Shown in pieces: positions 28,086 through 36,217 of a DNA stretch of 64,000 bases. Location: assembly GCF_947495665.1 (NCBI RefSeq), contig NZ_CANLZV010000004.1:186001-250000 (forward strand). Direction: 5' to 3'. The notes beneath the pieces were generated by a model. The model was not told the origin of the DNA, searched no databases, and saw only the letters and a program-made list of their open reading frames with translations. This stretch comes from an uncultured Sunxiuqinia sp. (GTDB taxonomy: Bacteria; Bacteroidota; Bacteroidia; Bacteroidales; Prolixibacteraceae). Position 1 is the stretch's first letter, and each line of letters opens with the position of its first letter. The translations under genes were made by a program, and so were the position numbers.

Positions 28086-29342
28086 ATGACCAAAAAATAT
28101 TTCCCGACGCTCCAGAATGTTAACCGGGCCAAATTGACCCTCAACGAAATTTTATCGTCCACTCCGCTCATGGAAAACATGAACCTGTCGGAGCAGTTTG
28201 GAGCCTCCGTGTTTTTAAAACGCGAAGACCTGCAGATTGTGCGCTCCTACAAAATTCGTGGTGCCTACAACAAAATCAAAAGCTTGAGCCAGGAAGAGCT
28301 GAAGAACGGCGTAGTATGTGCCAGCGCCGGAAACCACGCGCAAGGTGTGGCATATTCGTGCCAAAAGCTGGGGATTCACGGGAAGATTTACATGCCCACC
28401 ACCACGCCAAGACAGAAAATTAAGCAGGTGCAAATGTTTGGACGGGAGTTCGTGGAAATTGTTTTGATTGGCGACACTTATGACGATGCCAGTACTGAAG
28501 CCTGGAAAGACTGCACAGAAAATAAAAAGACCTTTATTCACCCCTTTGACGACCCCTTGATTATTGAAGGGCAGGCCACCACAGCCCTTGAAATTCTGCA
28601 GGATTCAACCCGGCAGATTGACTACCTTTTTGTTCCCATTGGCGGCGGCGGACTGATTGCCGGTGTAGGCAGCTATTTCAAACAGGTTCATCCCAGCACC
28701 AAAATCATCGGAGTTGAGCCGGCCGGAGCTCCTTCCATGTCCGAATCGCTGAAACAAGGCAAAGTTGTTACCCTTGAAAACATCGACAAATTTGTTGATG
28801 GCGCAGCCGTGCAACGTGTTGGCGAAGTTACTTTCGACATCTGCCAGCAAGTGATTGATGACATCGTACTGGTTCCGGAAGGCCGCATCTGCACCAAGAT
28901 TTTGGAACTGTACAACCGCGATGCCATTGTGATTGAGCCGGCCGGAGCCCTTTCCATTGCCGCGCTCGACTATTACGCCGATCAAATAAAAGGGAAAAAC
29001 GTGGTGTGCATTGTTTCGGGCAGCAACAACGACATTACCCGTACCGAAGAAATTAAAGAACGCTCCCTCTTGTTCGAAGGGCTGAAGCATTATTTCATCG
29101 TTCGTTTTCCGCAGCGGGCTGGAGCTCTACGCGACTTTGTGGAAAACGTGCTTGGACCTACCGACGACATTACCCACTTCGAATACACCAAAAAGAACAG
29201 CCGTGAACGAGGGCCTGCTTTTGTCGGCATCGAGGTACAGGACCACAAGGATGTGGAAGGACTGCTAAACCGAATGAAGGAAAATGGCTTTGTGTATGAA
29301 TATGTGAATGACAAACCCGACTTGTTTCAGTACTTGATATAG
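28086..29342 (+). CDS. ilvA: Biosynthetic threonine ammonia-lyase (threonine dehydratase)
   Basis: A 418-residue PLP enzyme converting threonine to 2-oxobutanoate, the first step of isoleucine synthesis. The start at 28086 gives MTKKYFPTLQNVNRA; further upstream codons are not conserved-looking. The PLP lysine is in RSYKIRGAYN, the substrate loop is ASAGNHAQGVAYS, and the phosphate-binding glycine loop is VPIGGGGLIAGVG. A single ACT-like regulatory domain (about 325-418, FIVRFPQRAGALRDFVENVL) makes this the short, Bacillus-like IlvA form and not the two-ACT enterobacterial one. The stop codon is abutted directly by an AG-rich dispersed repeat. No other ilv genes are near. Confidence 0.94.
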   Translation: MTKKYFPTLQNVNRAKLTLNEILSSTPLMENMNLSEQFGASVFLKREDLQIVRSYKIRGAYNKIKSLSQEELKNGVVCASAGNHAQGVAYSCQKLGIHGKIYMPTTTPRQKIKQVQMFGREFVEIVLIGDTYDDASTEAWKDCTENKKTFIHPFDDPLIIEGQATTALEILQDSTRQIDYLFVPIGGGGLIAGVGSYFKQVHPSTKIIGVEPAGAPSMSESLKQGKVVTLENIDKFVDGAAVQRVGEVTFDICQQVIDDIVLVPEGRICTKILELYNRDAIVIEPAGALSIAALDYYADQIKGKNVVCIVSGSNNDITRTEEIKERSLLFEGLKHYFIVRFPQRAGALRDFVENVLGPTDDITHFEYTKKNSRERGPAFVGIEVQDHKDVEGLLNRMKENGFVYEYVNDKPDLFQYLI

Positions 29343-29527
29343 GAGGCAGAGGGCAGAGAGCGAAGCGGTATGGGCGAAGAGCAGAGCGGTAAGAGAAGGA
29401 CGGTTCTGTACTTATGCACAAAAACAAGGCTCAGGCAAAGGCATAGGAGAGTTAATGCTTGCCTCTTGGTTCTAAAGCTAGCAAGGCAAATAGTTTAAAG
29501 TCTGGAGTCTAAAATCTAATATCTGGA
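29343..29527 (+). repeat. Dispersed AG-rich intergenic repeat, copy A
   Basis: It begins at the base after the ilvA stop codon. The first half is AG-rich (GGGCAGAGAGC and related units), leading to the core AAGGACGGTTCTGTACTTA at 29396-29414; the second half ends with GTCTGGAGTCTAAAATCTA near 29500-29518. The same order of elements is found in reverse orientation at 34742-34950, and the first half again at 35314-35401. The element is non-coding in any obvious frame. It fills most of the gap before the DUF5995-like gene at 29636. Confidence 0.75.
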
Positions 29528-29635
29528 AGTCTTCGCTCTTATCTGGAATTTGAAACTTGAAGCTCTGGATCTGAACCTTATCCGCAGGCAAACCGTTGAT
29601 TAGCTTGATGTAAAATAAGTCAACGCAATAAACTA

Positions 29636-30421
29636 ATGCCTGTTCTTATGCCAGCCAAACCACTGAAAACCATTGATGAGGTGATTGAAACCCTGGATCA
29701 GATTATCCAGCACTGCGAACACAATAACGATCCTTCCGGATACTTTGCAGCCTTATACCAGAAGGTCACCCTCAAAGTAAAAGAAGGAATTGAAAACAAC
29801 TATTTTGACAATGGTCCCCGCATGGAGGTGCTCGATGTACTGTTTGCCCAACGGTACATCGATGCCTGGGTCGGCAGCCGGGCCGGACTTCCGCTAACCC
29901 GCTCCTGGCAGAGAGCCTTTGACTTATCAACCAGCTACTGGCCCATTGTTTTGCAGCATCTGCTCATGGGCATGAACGCCCACATCAACCTCGACTTAGG
30001 CATTGCCGCTGCCCAAGTATCGCGTGGAAAGGAGCTGAATAAGCTGCACAATGACTTCAACCGGATCAATGAAATTCTCTCTTCGCTGGTGCATGAAGTG
30101 CAGGATGACCTCTCTCAGGTTTGGCCGGCCTTGAAATGGATTCTCAAATGGACCGGGAAAGTGGACGACTACCTGGTGGATTTCAGCATGCAGCTGGCCC
30201 GTGATGGCGCCTGGAAATTTGCCGGTTTGTTTTTCCATACACCAGACCATGAATTGGAAGCCTGCCTTCAGAAGCGCGACCAGCAGGTGGCCGACAAGGT
30301 AAGCGTTGTCCTCGACCCCGGATTAATTGCCAACGCCGTCCTGGCCTTGGTTCGCCTGACCGAACGTGGCTCCGTTTCCCAAAAAATCGGAAAGCTAAAA
30401 CACACAAAACCTTTCGCTTAG
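29636..30421 (+). CDS. DUF5995-like protein of unknown function
   Basis: A 261-residue soluble, mostly helical protein with no signal peptide. Motifs that stand out are DNGPRMEVLDVLFAQRYIDA, the HINLDLGIA stretch after HLLMGMNA, and ARDGAWKFAG. I recognise this pattern as the DUF5995 family, for which no function is established. The conserved MNAHINLDLG and the two nearby Asp/His-rich helices could form a metal or ligand site, but that is speculation. It stands alone between copy A of the dispersed repeat and the acetate-permease gene, on the same strand as both, with 293 bp upstream and 170 bp downstream. Confidence 0.7.
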   Translation: MPVLMPAKPLKTIDEVIETLDQIIQHCEHNNDPSGYFAALYQKVTLKVKEGIENNYFDNGPRMEVLDVLFAQRYIDAWVGSRAGLPLTRSWQRAFDLSTSYWPIVLQHLLMGMNAHINLDLGIAAAQVSRGKELNKLHNDFNRINEILSSLVHEVQDDLSQVWPALKWILKWTGKVDDYLVDFSMQLARDGAWKFAGLFFHTPDHELEACLQKRDQQVADKVSVVLDPGLIANAVLALVRLTERGSVSQKIGKLKHTKPFA

Positions 30422-30539
30422 TTAAGCGCTTCTTGCTTCAAACAGGCCTGCCCGCTCGTCCAATATTACCAAATCACTAATCCTTTAAAAGAACCATCAG
30501 CCGCAGGCTACAGCCCTGCCGTCAACTCGATTTAATTCT

Positions 30540-30547
30540 TAGTTTTG
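30540..30547 (+). promoter_or_regulatory. Candidate -7 element for the acetate-permease gene
   Basis: TAGTTTTG matches TAnnTTTG exactly, 44 bp before the ATG at 30592. No clear TTTG lies at the expected upstream distance. Confidence 0.3.
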
Positions 30548-30591
30548 CGCCGAATTTAAAAGAAAAATCAACACAACTAAAACACCTGTCA

Positions 30592-31161
30592 ATGAACAAC
30601 ACAAAACTAGGAAACCCTGCCGTAGTAGGCTTGGCAGGATTCGGTTTAACAACCCTTCTGCTTCAATTTCACAACCTCGGATGGATCGGCCTCGGCCCGG
30701 TACTGGCGATGGGTTTCATCTTTGGCGGACTGGCTCAGCTGGTAGCCGGTTTTCTGGAACAAAAAACAGGCAATAACTTTGGTTTTGCCGCTTTTTCAAG
30801 CTACGGTGCATTCTGGATCGGCCTGGGACTGATCTGGCTGTTCAACCACTTGGGGATTTACGAATCGTCGCACACCGACGTTGGTTTTTTCCTGCTGGGA
30901 TGGACCTTGCTCACGTTCATTTTCTGGATTGGAACATTCTTTATTCACCGTGCCATGTTTATCACCTTTACAACTCTTTTACTTGGTTTCATCTTCCTCG
31001 ATCTGGGGCATTTCGGATGGCCGGTGATGAACCAGGTAGCAGCAGTCGTTCTGATCGTTTGTGCCTTCTCGGCCTGGTACATGATGGGCGCTATTATTCT
31101 GAATGATTTGGCCAAACGCACCATCTTACCCGTTGGGCAAGCGCTGATCAAGACAAAATAA
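30592..31161 (+). CDS. Acetate uptake transporter, GPR1/FUN34/SatP (YaaH) family
   Basis: A 189-residue inner-membrane protein with six predicted membrane helices filling almost its whole length. The family signature NPAVVGLAGFGLTT is at the N-terminus, followed by MGFIFGGLAQLVAGFLEQKT and FAAFSSYGAFWIGLG; the final helix is VVLIVCAFSAWYMMGAII. Members such as SatP of Escherichia coli carry acetate and succinate with protons as hexameric channels. The gene has a candidate promoter and its own terminator, so it appears monocistronic. It would allow recapture of fermentation acids. Confidence 0.93.
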   Translation: MNNTKLGNPAVVGLAGFGLTTLLLQFHNLGWIGLGPVLAMGFIFGGLAQLVAGFLEQKTGNNFGFAAFSSYGAFWIGLGLIWLFNHLGIYESSHTDVGFFLLGWTLLTFIFWIGTFFIHRAMFITFTTLLLGFIFLDLGHFGWPVMNQVAAVVLIVCAFSAWYMMGAIILNDLAKRTILPVGQALIKTK

Positions 31162-31183
31162 AGAAAGCACCCAAACAACATTG

Positions 31184-31222
31184 AAAAGTATTGACGGATT
31201 CTATTCCCTCAATACTTTTTTT
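31184..31222 (+). terminator. Rho-independent terminator of the acetate-permease gene
   Basis: AAAGTATTGA (31185-31194) pairs with TCAATACTTT (31209-31218), extended by CGG/CCC opposition near the loop, and is followed by a T-run on the plus strand. It lies 23 bp after the stop at 31161. Confidence 0.85.
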
Positions 31223-31247
31223 GTTTCTACCCAAAACCTTAGGCATC

Positions 31248-31275
31248 AAAAAAAGCCTTCCTATTTGGAAGGCTT
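31248..31275 (-). terminator. Rho-independent terminator of the GH92 gene
   Basis: AAGCCTTCC (31253-31261), loop TATTT, GGAAGGCTT (31267-31275) is a perfect stem; the minus-strand transcript continues into a U-run. It lies 63 bp after the GH92 stop and faces the previous terminator across a convergent gene junction. Confidence 0.85.
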
Positions 31276-31337
31276 CTTATCTTTAGCTCAGGATATCTAA
31301 CATCCTGTTATTTTCAGAAACGGAAGTAGTAATACCA

Positions 31338-33611
31338 CTACTCGGTTGCTCCTGCTTCGCCCACATAAGCCATCGGCTTGGAAGTCATAAAGAACTCCAG
31401 CTTCCCGCCTTTCATCAGCTCATCGTGCGTGAAGAATGGCTTATCAAGCTCTTTACCATTCAGCACCAACTTCTCAATATATTTGTTCTCTCTTGAATTA
31501 TGGTGGGCTACAATTTCAAAAACACCACCCGGAACGTGAATTTTAGCCTGATCAACAATCGGACGGCCAATGGTGTAGGTAGGATCACCCGGACAAACCT
31601 GGTAAAATCCAATGGCATTCAGCACATACCAGGCCGACATTTGACCGCAGTCTTCGTTCCCGATAATTCCGGCCGGCGTGGGCAAGTAAAAATCATACAA
31701 AATCTGGTCGAGGTAGTTCTGGGCTTTCCAGGGCGAATTGGTCCAATTGTACAGAAAAGCCATGTGGTGACTGGGCTCATTGCCGTGCGCATACTGTCCG
31801 ATCAACCCAGTAATATCGCCCGAGGCATTTTCGCCCACAATTTCAGAACTGGTGGTAAACAGCGTATCGAGCTGGGTTTCAAAATTGGCTTTCCCGCCAT
31901 ACATCGCAATATGGTTTTCAATAGCATGCGGCACAAAATAGCTCCACTGGTAAGCATTCCCTTCTACATAATCGCTTCTTTCGTGTTCCGAAAAGCGGGG
32001 CTGAAAAGGAGTTCGCCAGCTTCCATCGCCATTTTTTCCGCGCATAAAGCCGGTGCTTTCATCAAAATACAGCTTGTAGTTTTCCGATTTTCTGAAATAG
32101 CGCGCAGCTGTTTCCTCATCGCCGGCTGCCTCGGCTATTTTGGCAATACACCAGTCGTAATAAGCCATTTCAACGCCATACGACACCGATTCAGAAATAG
32201 AGTCCGCCGGAACAAAACCATATTTCTCCTTGAAATAAATGTGCTTCGACATCACATTCTCTTCGCGTGTTCCCTTCACCTTTTCCAGCCATTCGGGTTG
32301 GTAGGTGGATGAAGTAACAGCCGCTTCGAGCCATGCTTTTAAATCGGCTTGCGGCACCAAACCTTTGGCCAATGCATCGGCCAAAACCGAAGTGGCCGGA
32401 TAACCCACCATGGTTCCGGTGTAATTCGAAGCCAGCGGCCATTTAGGTAACAAGCCTCCTTCGCGGTATTTCTGCACCAGCGACTCGGCCCATTCCCTGG
32501 CCTTTTCCGGGCGGATAATGGTCATCAACGGATGAAAAGCCCGGAAGGTATCCCACAACGAAAACACGCTGTAGTTGGTAAATCCTTCAGGAGCTGTCCG
32601 AATACTCTTATCCATTCCACGGTAGCGGCCATCAACATCCTGGTACGTAAAAGGCGCCATCATGGAATGATACAACGCAGTATAAAAGTTGGTTTTTACG
32701 TTCTGGTCATCGGTACTGATTTCAATGCCCTGCAAGGCTGCTCTCCATTCGTCTTGCGACTGGGCAACCGTAGCTTCAAAATCCCAGTCTGGCAGTTCGG
32801 CCTGCATGTTTTGTGCTGCTCCCTTTTCGTCTACAACCGAAAGGGCCACTTTTACCAACAAGGGCTCTTCTGCATTGGCAAACTGAAAATGCAGTTGAAT
32901 ATCACGTCCTGTTAGTTCGCTTTTATTGGTTTTTTCGTTTTCCGAATACACAGTCAATTGCTCGAAAGGCTCGGCAAACTCAATGCGGTAAGCCATCAGA
33001 TGATCGCTGGCCCAACCACTTGTTTTCTGCACACCCTCCAGGGTTTTATCATCAATTTTGCGGAACGAGTTTTCAACAATGCGGTGTCCCCAGTTGGGTT
33101 GAAGGATGTGCCCCAGGTTCAGCATCAGCTTTCTTTCCGAAGCTTTTGCGTAACTATACCGATGGAAGCCAACCCGCTTGGTAGCCGTCAGCTCGGCGGT
33201 AACACCGAAGTTTTTAAGCTGCACCTGATAGTAACCGGGAGTCGCCGATTCGTCCTTCTTGTCGAAGGCGCCAACAGGCTTTTGCTCATCGGTATTGGAG
33301 TACGGAAGCAACAGGACATCGCCCAAATCGCCAATGCCGGTGCCACTTAGGTGGGTATGGCTAAATCCGTAAATGGTAGAGTCTTCGTAATGATAACCAC
33401 TGCTGGCATCCCATCCCATAATATGGGTGTCGGGACTCAGTTGAACCATCCCGAAAGGAACGGTTGCCCCAGGGAAAGTGTGCCCGTGAAATCCGGTCCC
33501 GATAAAGGGATCGACATACTGTAGCGGGTCGAAATTTGATTCAGTTGTTGAACTTGGTGTACAGCCCGTTAAAAAGGCTGCCAACAAAAAGACAAATAGG
33601 CTCGTTTTCAT
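31338..33611 (-). CDS. GH92 family alpha-mannosidase, secreted lipoprotein
   Basis: A 757-residue exo-alpha-mannosidase of glycoside hydrolase family 92, calcium-dependent inverting enzymes acting mainly on alpha-1,2 and other mannosyl linkages of N-glycans and yeast mannan. The signal (MKTSLFVFLLAAFLTGC) makes it a lipoprotein. Family motifs are VDPFIGTGFHGHTFPGATVP, FGMVQLSPDT, YGFSHTHLSGTGIGDLGDV, YSVFSLWDTFRAFHPLMTII and the C-terminal GNEDCGQMSAWYVLNAIGFY. It is a stand-alone gene with its own terminator, distant from the SusC/SusD loci, so it may serve more than one mannose-containing substrate, including glycoproteins handled by locus C. Confidence 0.96.
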   Translation of the reverse strand: MKTSLFVFLLAAFLTGCTPSSTTESNFDPLQYVDPFIGTGFHGHTFPGATVPFGMVQLSPDTHIMGWDASSGYHYEDSTIYGFSHTHLSGTGIGDLGDVLLLPYSNTDEQKPVGAFDKKDESATPGYYQVQLKNFGVTAELTATKRVGFHRYSYAKASERKLMLNLGHILQPNWGHRIVENSFRKIDDKTLEGVQKTSGWASDHLMAYRIEFAEPFEQLTVYSENEKTNKSELTGRDIQLHFQFANAEEPLLVKVALSVVDEKGAAQNMQAELPDWDFEATVAQSQDEWRAALQGIEISTDDQNVKTNFYTALYHSMMAPFTYQDVDGRYRGMDKSIRTAPEGFTNYSVFSLWDTFRAFHPLMTIIRPEKAREWAESLVQKYREGGLLPKWPLASNYTGTMVGYPATSVLADALAKGLVPQADLKAWLEAAVTSSTYQPEWLEKVKGTREENVMSKHIYFKEKYGFVPADSISESVSYGVEMAYYDWCIAKIAEAAGDEETAARYFRKSENYKLYFDESTGFMRGKNGDGSWRTPFQPRFSEHERSDYVEGNAYQWSYFVPHAIENHIAMYGGKANFETQLDTLFTTSSEIVGENASGDITGLIGQYAHGNEPSHHMAFLYNWTNSPWKAQNYLDQILYDFYLPTPAGIIGNEDCGQMSAWYVLNAIGFYQVCPGDPTYTIGRPIVDQAKIHVPGGVFEIVAHHNSRENKYIEKLVLNGKELDKPFFTHDELMKGGKLEFFMTSKPMAYVGEAGATE

Positions 33612-33634
33612 TTTTCTTATTTTGCTTTACGAGG

Positions 33635-33642
33635 CAAAAATA
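33635..33642 (-). promoter_or_regulatory. Candidate -7 element for the GH92 gene
   Basis: The minus strand reads TATTTTTG, an exact TAnnTTTG match, about 24 bp before the ATG at 33611. The upstream TTTT is only 13 bp away, so the -33 element is uncertain. Confidence 0.35.
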
Positions 33643-33772
33643 GGATTTCCTGAATAAAAGGCCAGCCGATCCGCTTCTTTTTCAACGATGATCGAGGTTC
33701 TGCAAAGTACAACAAAGACAAATGGTCAGTTCGGGGTATGGTTAAGACCAACGCCTCAGAAAAACCTTCCGT

Positions 33773-34717
33773 TTAAAACGGCAGGTTGTCAAGGTCTACA
33801 TTGCCGCCACTGAGGATGATTCCTACTGTTTTGTTGGTTACAACAACTTTGTTTTCGAGAATGGCTGCCAAGGGGACAGCAGAAGATGGTTCCACAATGA
33901 TTTTCATGCGCTCCCAGATCATGCGCATGGCCTGTACAATGCCCCGTTCGGAAACGGTGACAATCTCATCGGTCTTGCGCTGAATGATGCGAAAATTCAT
34001 TTCGCCAACCGAGGTCAGCAAGCCATCGGCAATGGTTTTGGGGTCGACTGACGGAATCAGCTTGTTGGCATGAAACGAGCGATAGGCATCATCGGCTCCT
34101 TCGGGTTCGGCAGCAATTACCAGGCCTTTGGGATTTAGTTCGCGTCCGGCAATGGAAGTTCCACTCAACAAGCCACCACCACCAATGGGGCAAAGCAAAA
34201 TATCCAGCGGCCCGACCTCTTCCAACAGCTCTTTAGCTGCTGTTCCTTGTCCGGCAATCACATCAAAATTGTTGTACGGATGAATCTCAGTCGCTCCGGT
34301 TTTAGCCGCTATTTCGGCCAATGTTGATTCGCGACTGGCCAGCGTAGGCTCGCAAAAGGTGATTTGGGCACCATAGCCTTCCACTGCCTTTTTCTTGATG
34401 GAAGGCGCATTGCGGGGCATCACGATGTAAGCGGGCACGCCACGCATCCGCGCTGCCAAAGCCAAAGCTGCCGCATGGTTTCCAGAGGAATGGGTGCACA
34501 CCCCACTCGCCACCTGCTCGTTGCTTAATGAAAACACCGCATTGCAGGCCCCCCGAAATTTAAAGGCACCAACTTTTTGCAGGTTCTCGCACTTAAAATA
34601 CAGCTGCGCACCTGTTATTGCATTGAGCGAACGGGAAGTAAGCACCGGCGTACGATGTACCAGGGAACGAATCCGTTCATGCGCTTGAACCACATCGGTA
34701 TAATCGGGTAGTTTCAT
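33773..34717 (-). CDS. PLP-dependent serine/threonine dehydratase or serine racemase-like protein
   Basis: A 314-residue fold-type II PLP enzyme without an ACT domain. The PLP lysine is in KVGAFKFRGACN, the substrate loop is THSSGNHAAALALA and the cofactor-phosphate loop is PIGGGGLLSGTS; an acidic pocket motif EPEGADDAYRSF follows. The length and SSGNH loop match the eukaryote-like serine racemase/catabolic threonine dehydratase group and not IlvA. It could make D-serine for the envelope or simply degrade serine and threonine; sequence alone does not decide. A dispersed repeat copy lies directly upstream and the ABM gene beyond it, on the same strand. Confidence 0.88.
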   Translation of the reverse strand: MKLPDYTDVVQAHERIRSLVHRTPVLTSRSLNAITGAQLYFKCENLQKVGAFKFRGACNAVFSLSNEQVASGVCTHSSGNHAAALALAARMRGVPAYIVMPRNAPSIKKKAVEGYGAQITFCEPTLASRESTLAEIAAKTGATEIHPYNNFDVIAGQGTAAKELLEEVGPLDILLCPIGGGGLLSGTSIAGRELNPKGLVIAAEPEGADDAYRSFHANKLIPSVDPKTIADGLLTSVGEMNFRIIQRKTDEIVTVSERGIVQAMRMIWERMKIIVEPSSAVPLAAILENKVVVTNKTVGIILSGGNVDLDNLPF

Positions 34718-34741
34718 AAAATAAGAACTAAAACTTTTAAA

Positions 34742-34950
34742 TACTAGATTTTAGACTCCAGACTTTTAACTACTTGCTCCACTTTCTTTAGAAACAAGAG
34801 CCAGGAAACAGAAGGCAAACATCAACTTCCTTTGCCTATGCCTTCTCCTGTGCCTTGTTTTCGTGCATGAGTACATCGGTGCGTAAGTACAGAACCGTCC
34901 TTCTTTTCTGCTCTGCTCTTTGCCCTTACCACTTTGCTCTCTGCCCTTCC
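34742..34950 (-). repeat. Dispersed AG-rich intergenic repeat, copy B
   Basis: Read on the minus strand it starts directly after the stop codon of the ABM gene (34951), as copy A does after ilvA. It has the same order: AG-rich units with GGGCAGAGAGC, the 19-nt core AAGGACGGTTCTGTACTTA (34884-34902, identical to copy A), AAAACAAGGC, AAGGCATAGG, and the end segment GTCTGGAGTCTAAAATCTA (about 34747-34765). It fills nearly the whole 233-bp gap. Confidence 0.75.
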
Positions 34951-35244
34951 CTAGGCCAACTTCTTACAAACGTGGATCGCCGGCTCTGCTGCCGACAAGT
35001 CCACCAGCTGGGGAACAATTCGTGTAAAATGCTCCGAAGCCATATGCTGATTTAACAGCGACTTGCTTTCCCACTCTTCCAACATCATCAGTACCTCGGG
35101 GTTTTGGCGGTCCTGCACCAACTCATAGCGGATGCAACCTGCTTCTTTCAAGGTTTCCTGAACCAGCTCTTTCGCTAGGTTTAAAAACGAACCAAATTTA
35201 GTCTCATTCACCGCAAAGCGGGCAACTACTTTTATTGTGCTCAT
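34951..35244 (-). CDS. Antibiotic biosynthesis monooxygenase (ABM) domain protein
   Basis: A 97-residue single-domain protein of the dimeric alpha-beta barrel ABM fold. The start at 35244 (MSTIKVVARFAVNETKF) is where the domain begins; the frame continues upstream through a repeat element and is not used. Fold markers are the first strand IKVVARF, the helix FLNLAKELVQETLKEAGCIR, strands YELVQD and LMMLEEWES, and HMASEHFTRIVPQL. The His in the HxxSEHF stretch is usual for this family. Such proteins act as quinol or heme monooxygenases or bind small ligands; the substrate is unknown. Both flanks are occupied by dispersed repeats. Confidence 0.85.
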   Translation of the reverse strand: MSTIKVVARFAVNETKFGSFLNLAKELVQETLKEAGCIRYELVQDRQNPEVLMMLEEWESKSLLNQHMASEHFTRIVPQLVDLSAAEPAIHVCKKLA

Positions 35245-35313
35245 TGTTTGTATTTTAGTTTTAATTACATGGTCAGCTCTCTCCCAAATAGACAATTGTC
35301 GATCTCGCTTACC

Positions 35314-35401
35314 TAAACAAGGTTCATGAGTGCATTCTTTCATAAGTATAGAACCGTCCTTCTCTTACCGCTCTACTCTTACCTCTTTGCCCTTGCCCTT
35401 C
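35314..35401 (-). repeat. Dispersed AG-rich intergenic repeat, copy C (short)
   Basis: On the minus strand it begins directly after the stop codon of the phosphorylase gene (35402). It contains AG-rich units (GGGCAAGGGCAAAG, GTAAGAGTAGAGCGGTAAGAG) and the core AAGGACGGTTCTATACTTA (35343-35361), one base different from copies A and B, then ACTCATG and ACCTTGTTTA. The second half seen in A and B is missing or diverged. Confidence 0.7.
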
Positions 35402-36217
35402 CTATCCCATTCGGGCTATCAGGTTGGTCAGAATCAGAGTCATGGAAGGCTCGGAACGCATGGCAACTTCCTGCACCTCTTCGTGCGATATTTCAACAAT
35501 TTCGCCAGGCACACCGCTATCGGTTATAATGGAAATACCAAACACTTTCATATCCATATGGCGGGCAACAATAACTTCAGGCACGGTGGACATGCCCACT
35601 ACGTCGCCACCTAAAATGCGGAACATCTTGTATTCGGCCGGTGTCTCGAAAGTTGGTCCCTGCACACCCACATAAACCCCTTCCTTCACTTCAATTTTGT
35701 TTTTCAGGGCGATGAATTTGGCCTGGTCGCGCAGTTCTTTGCAATACACCTGACTCATATCGGGAAAACGAGGCCCCAGCTCATTTTCATTTTTACCGTG
35801 CAGCGGATGCTCCGGAAACATGTTGATGTGGTCGCTGATAATCATCAGGTCTCCCACTTTGTAGTCGGGGTTAAGCCCTCCAGTAGCATTGGAAACAATC
35901 AGATTACTGATTCCCAAGCGATTCATCACCCGCACCGGGAAAGTCACTTCCTTCATGGAATAGCCTTCATAATAATGAAAACGACCTTGCATAGCCAGAA
36001 TTTTCTTACCCCCCAGCTCGCCATAAATTAAAGTGCCGTTGTGCCCATCAACTGTCGATACCGGAAAATTTGGAATTTCCTTATACGGAATCTTCGTTTC
36101 AATCGCTATTTCATTGACCAAGCCACCCAGTCCGGAGCCCAGAATGATCCCTACTTCAACGTTGCCTTTGATACGTTCGCTTATGTAATTCGCGGTTACT
36201 TCTATTGTCTTTAACAT
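35402..36217 (-). CDS. punA: Purine nucleoside phosphorylase
   Basis: A 271-residue trimeric (type I) purine nucleoside phosphorylase, splitting inosine and guanosine with phosphate to base and ribose-1-phosphate in salvage. Phosphate loop is IILGSGLGGLV, then FHYYEGYSMKEVTFPVRVM, the base-site SNATGGLNPDY, SDHINMFPEHPL and the purine-pocket block GVYVGVQGPTFETPAEYKM with VVGMSTVPEVIVARHM. The N-terminal ATG at 36217 leaves 24 residues before the phosphate loop, as usual, so the start is sound even though it lies 62 bp inside the 3-prime end of lpxK. The two are certainly co-transcribed. Confidence 0.95.
   Translation of the reverse strand: MLKTIEVTANYISERIKGNVEVGIILGSGLGGLVNEIAIETKIPYKEIPNFPVSTVDGHNGTLIYGELGGKKILAMQGRFHYYEGYSMKEVTFPVRVMNRLGISNLIVSNATGGLNPDYKVGDLMIISDHINMFPEHPLHGKNENELGPRFPDMSQVYCKELRDQAKFIALKNKIEVKEGVYVGVQGPTFETPAEYKMFRILGGDVVGMSTVPEVIVARHMDMKVFGISIITDSGVPGEIVEISHEEVQEVAMRSEPSMTLILTNLIARMG

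Noticed and set aside
29343-35401. Small proteins encoded in the dispersed repeats
   Set aside because: Frames reading KYRTVLL-like peptides appear in copies B and C but differ by shifts and stops; the DNA, not the peptide, is conserved.
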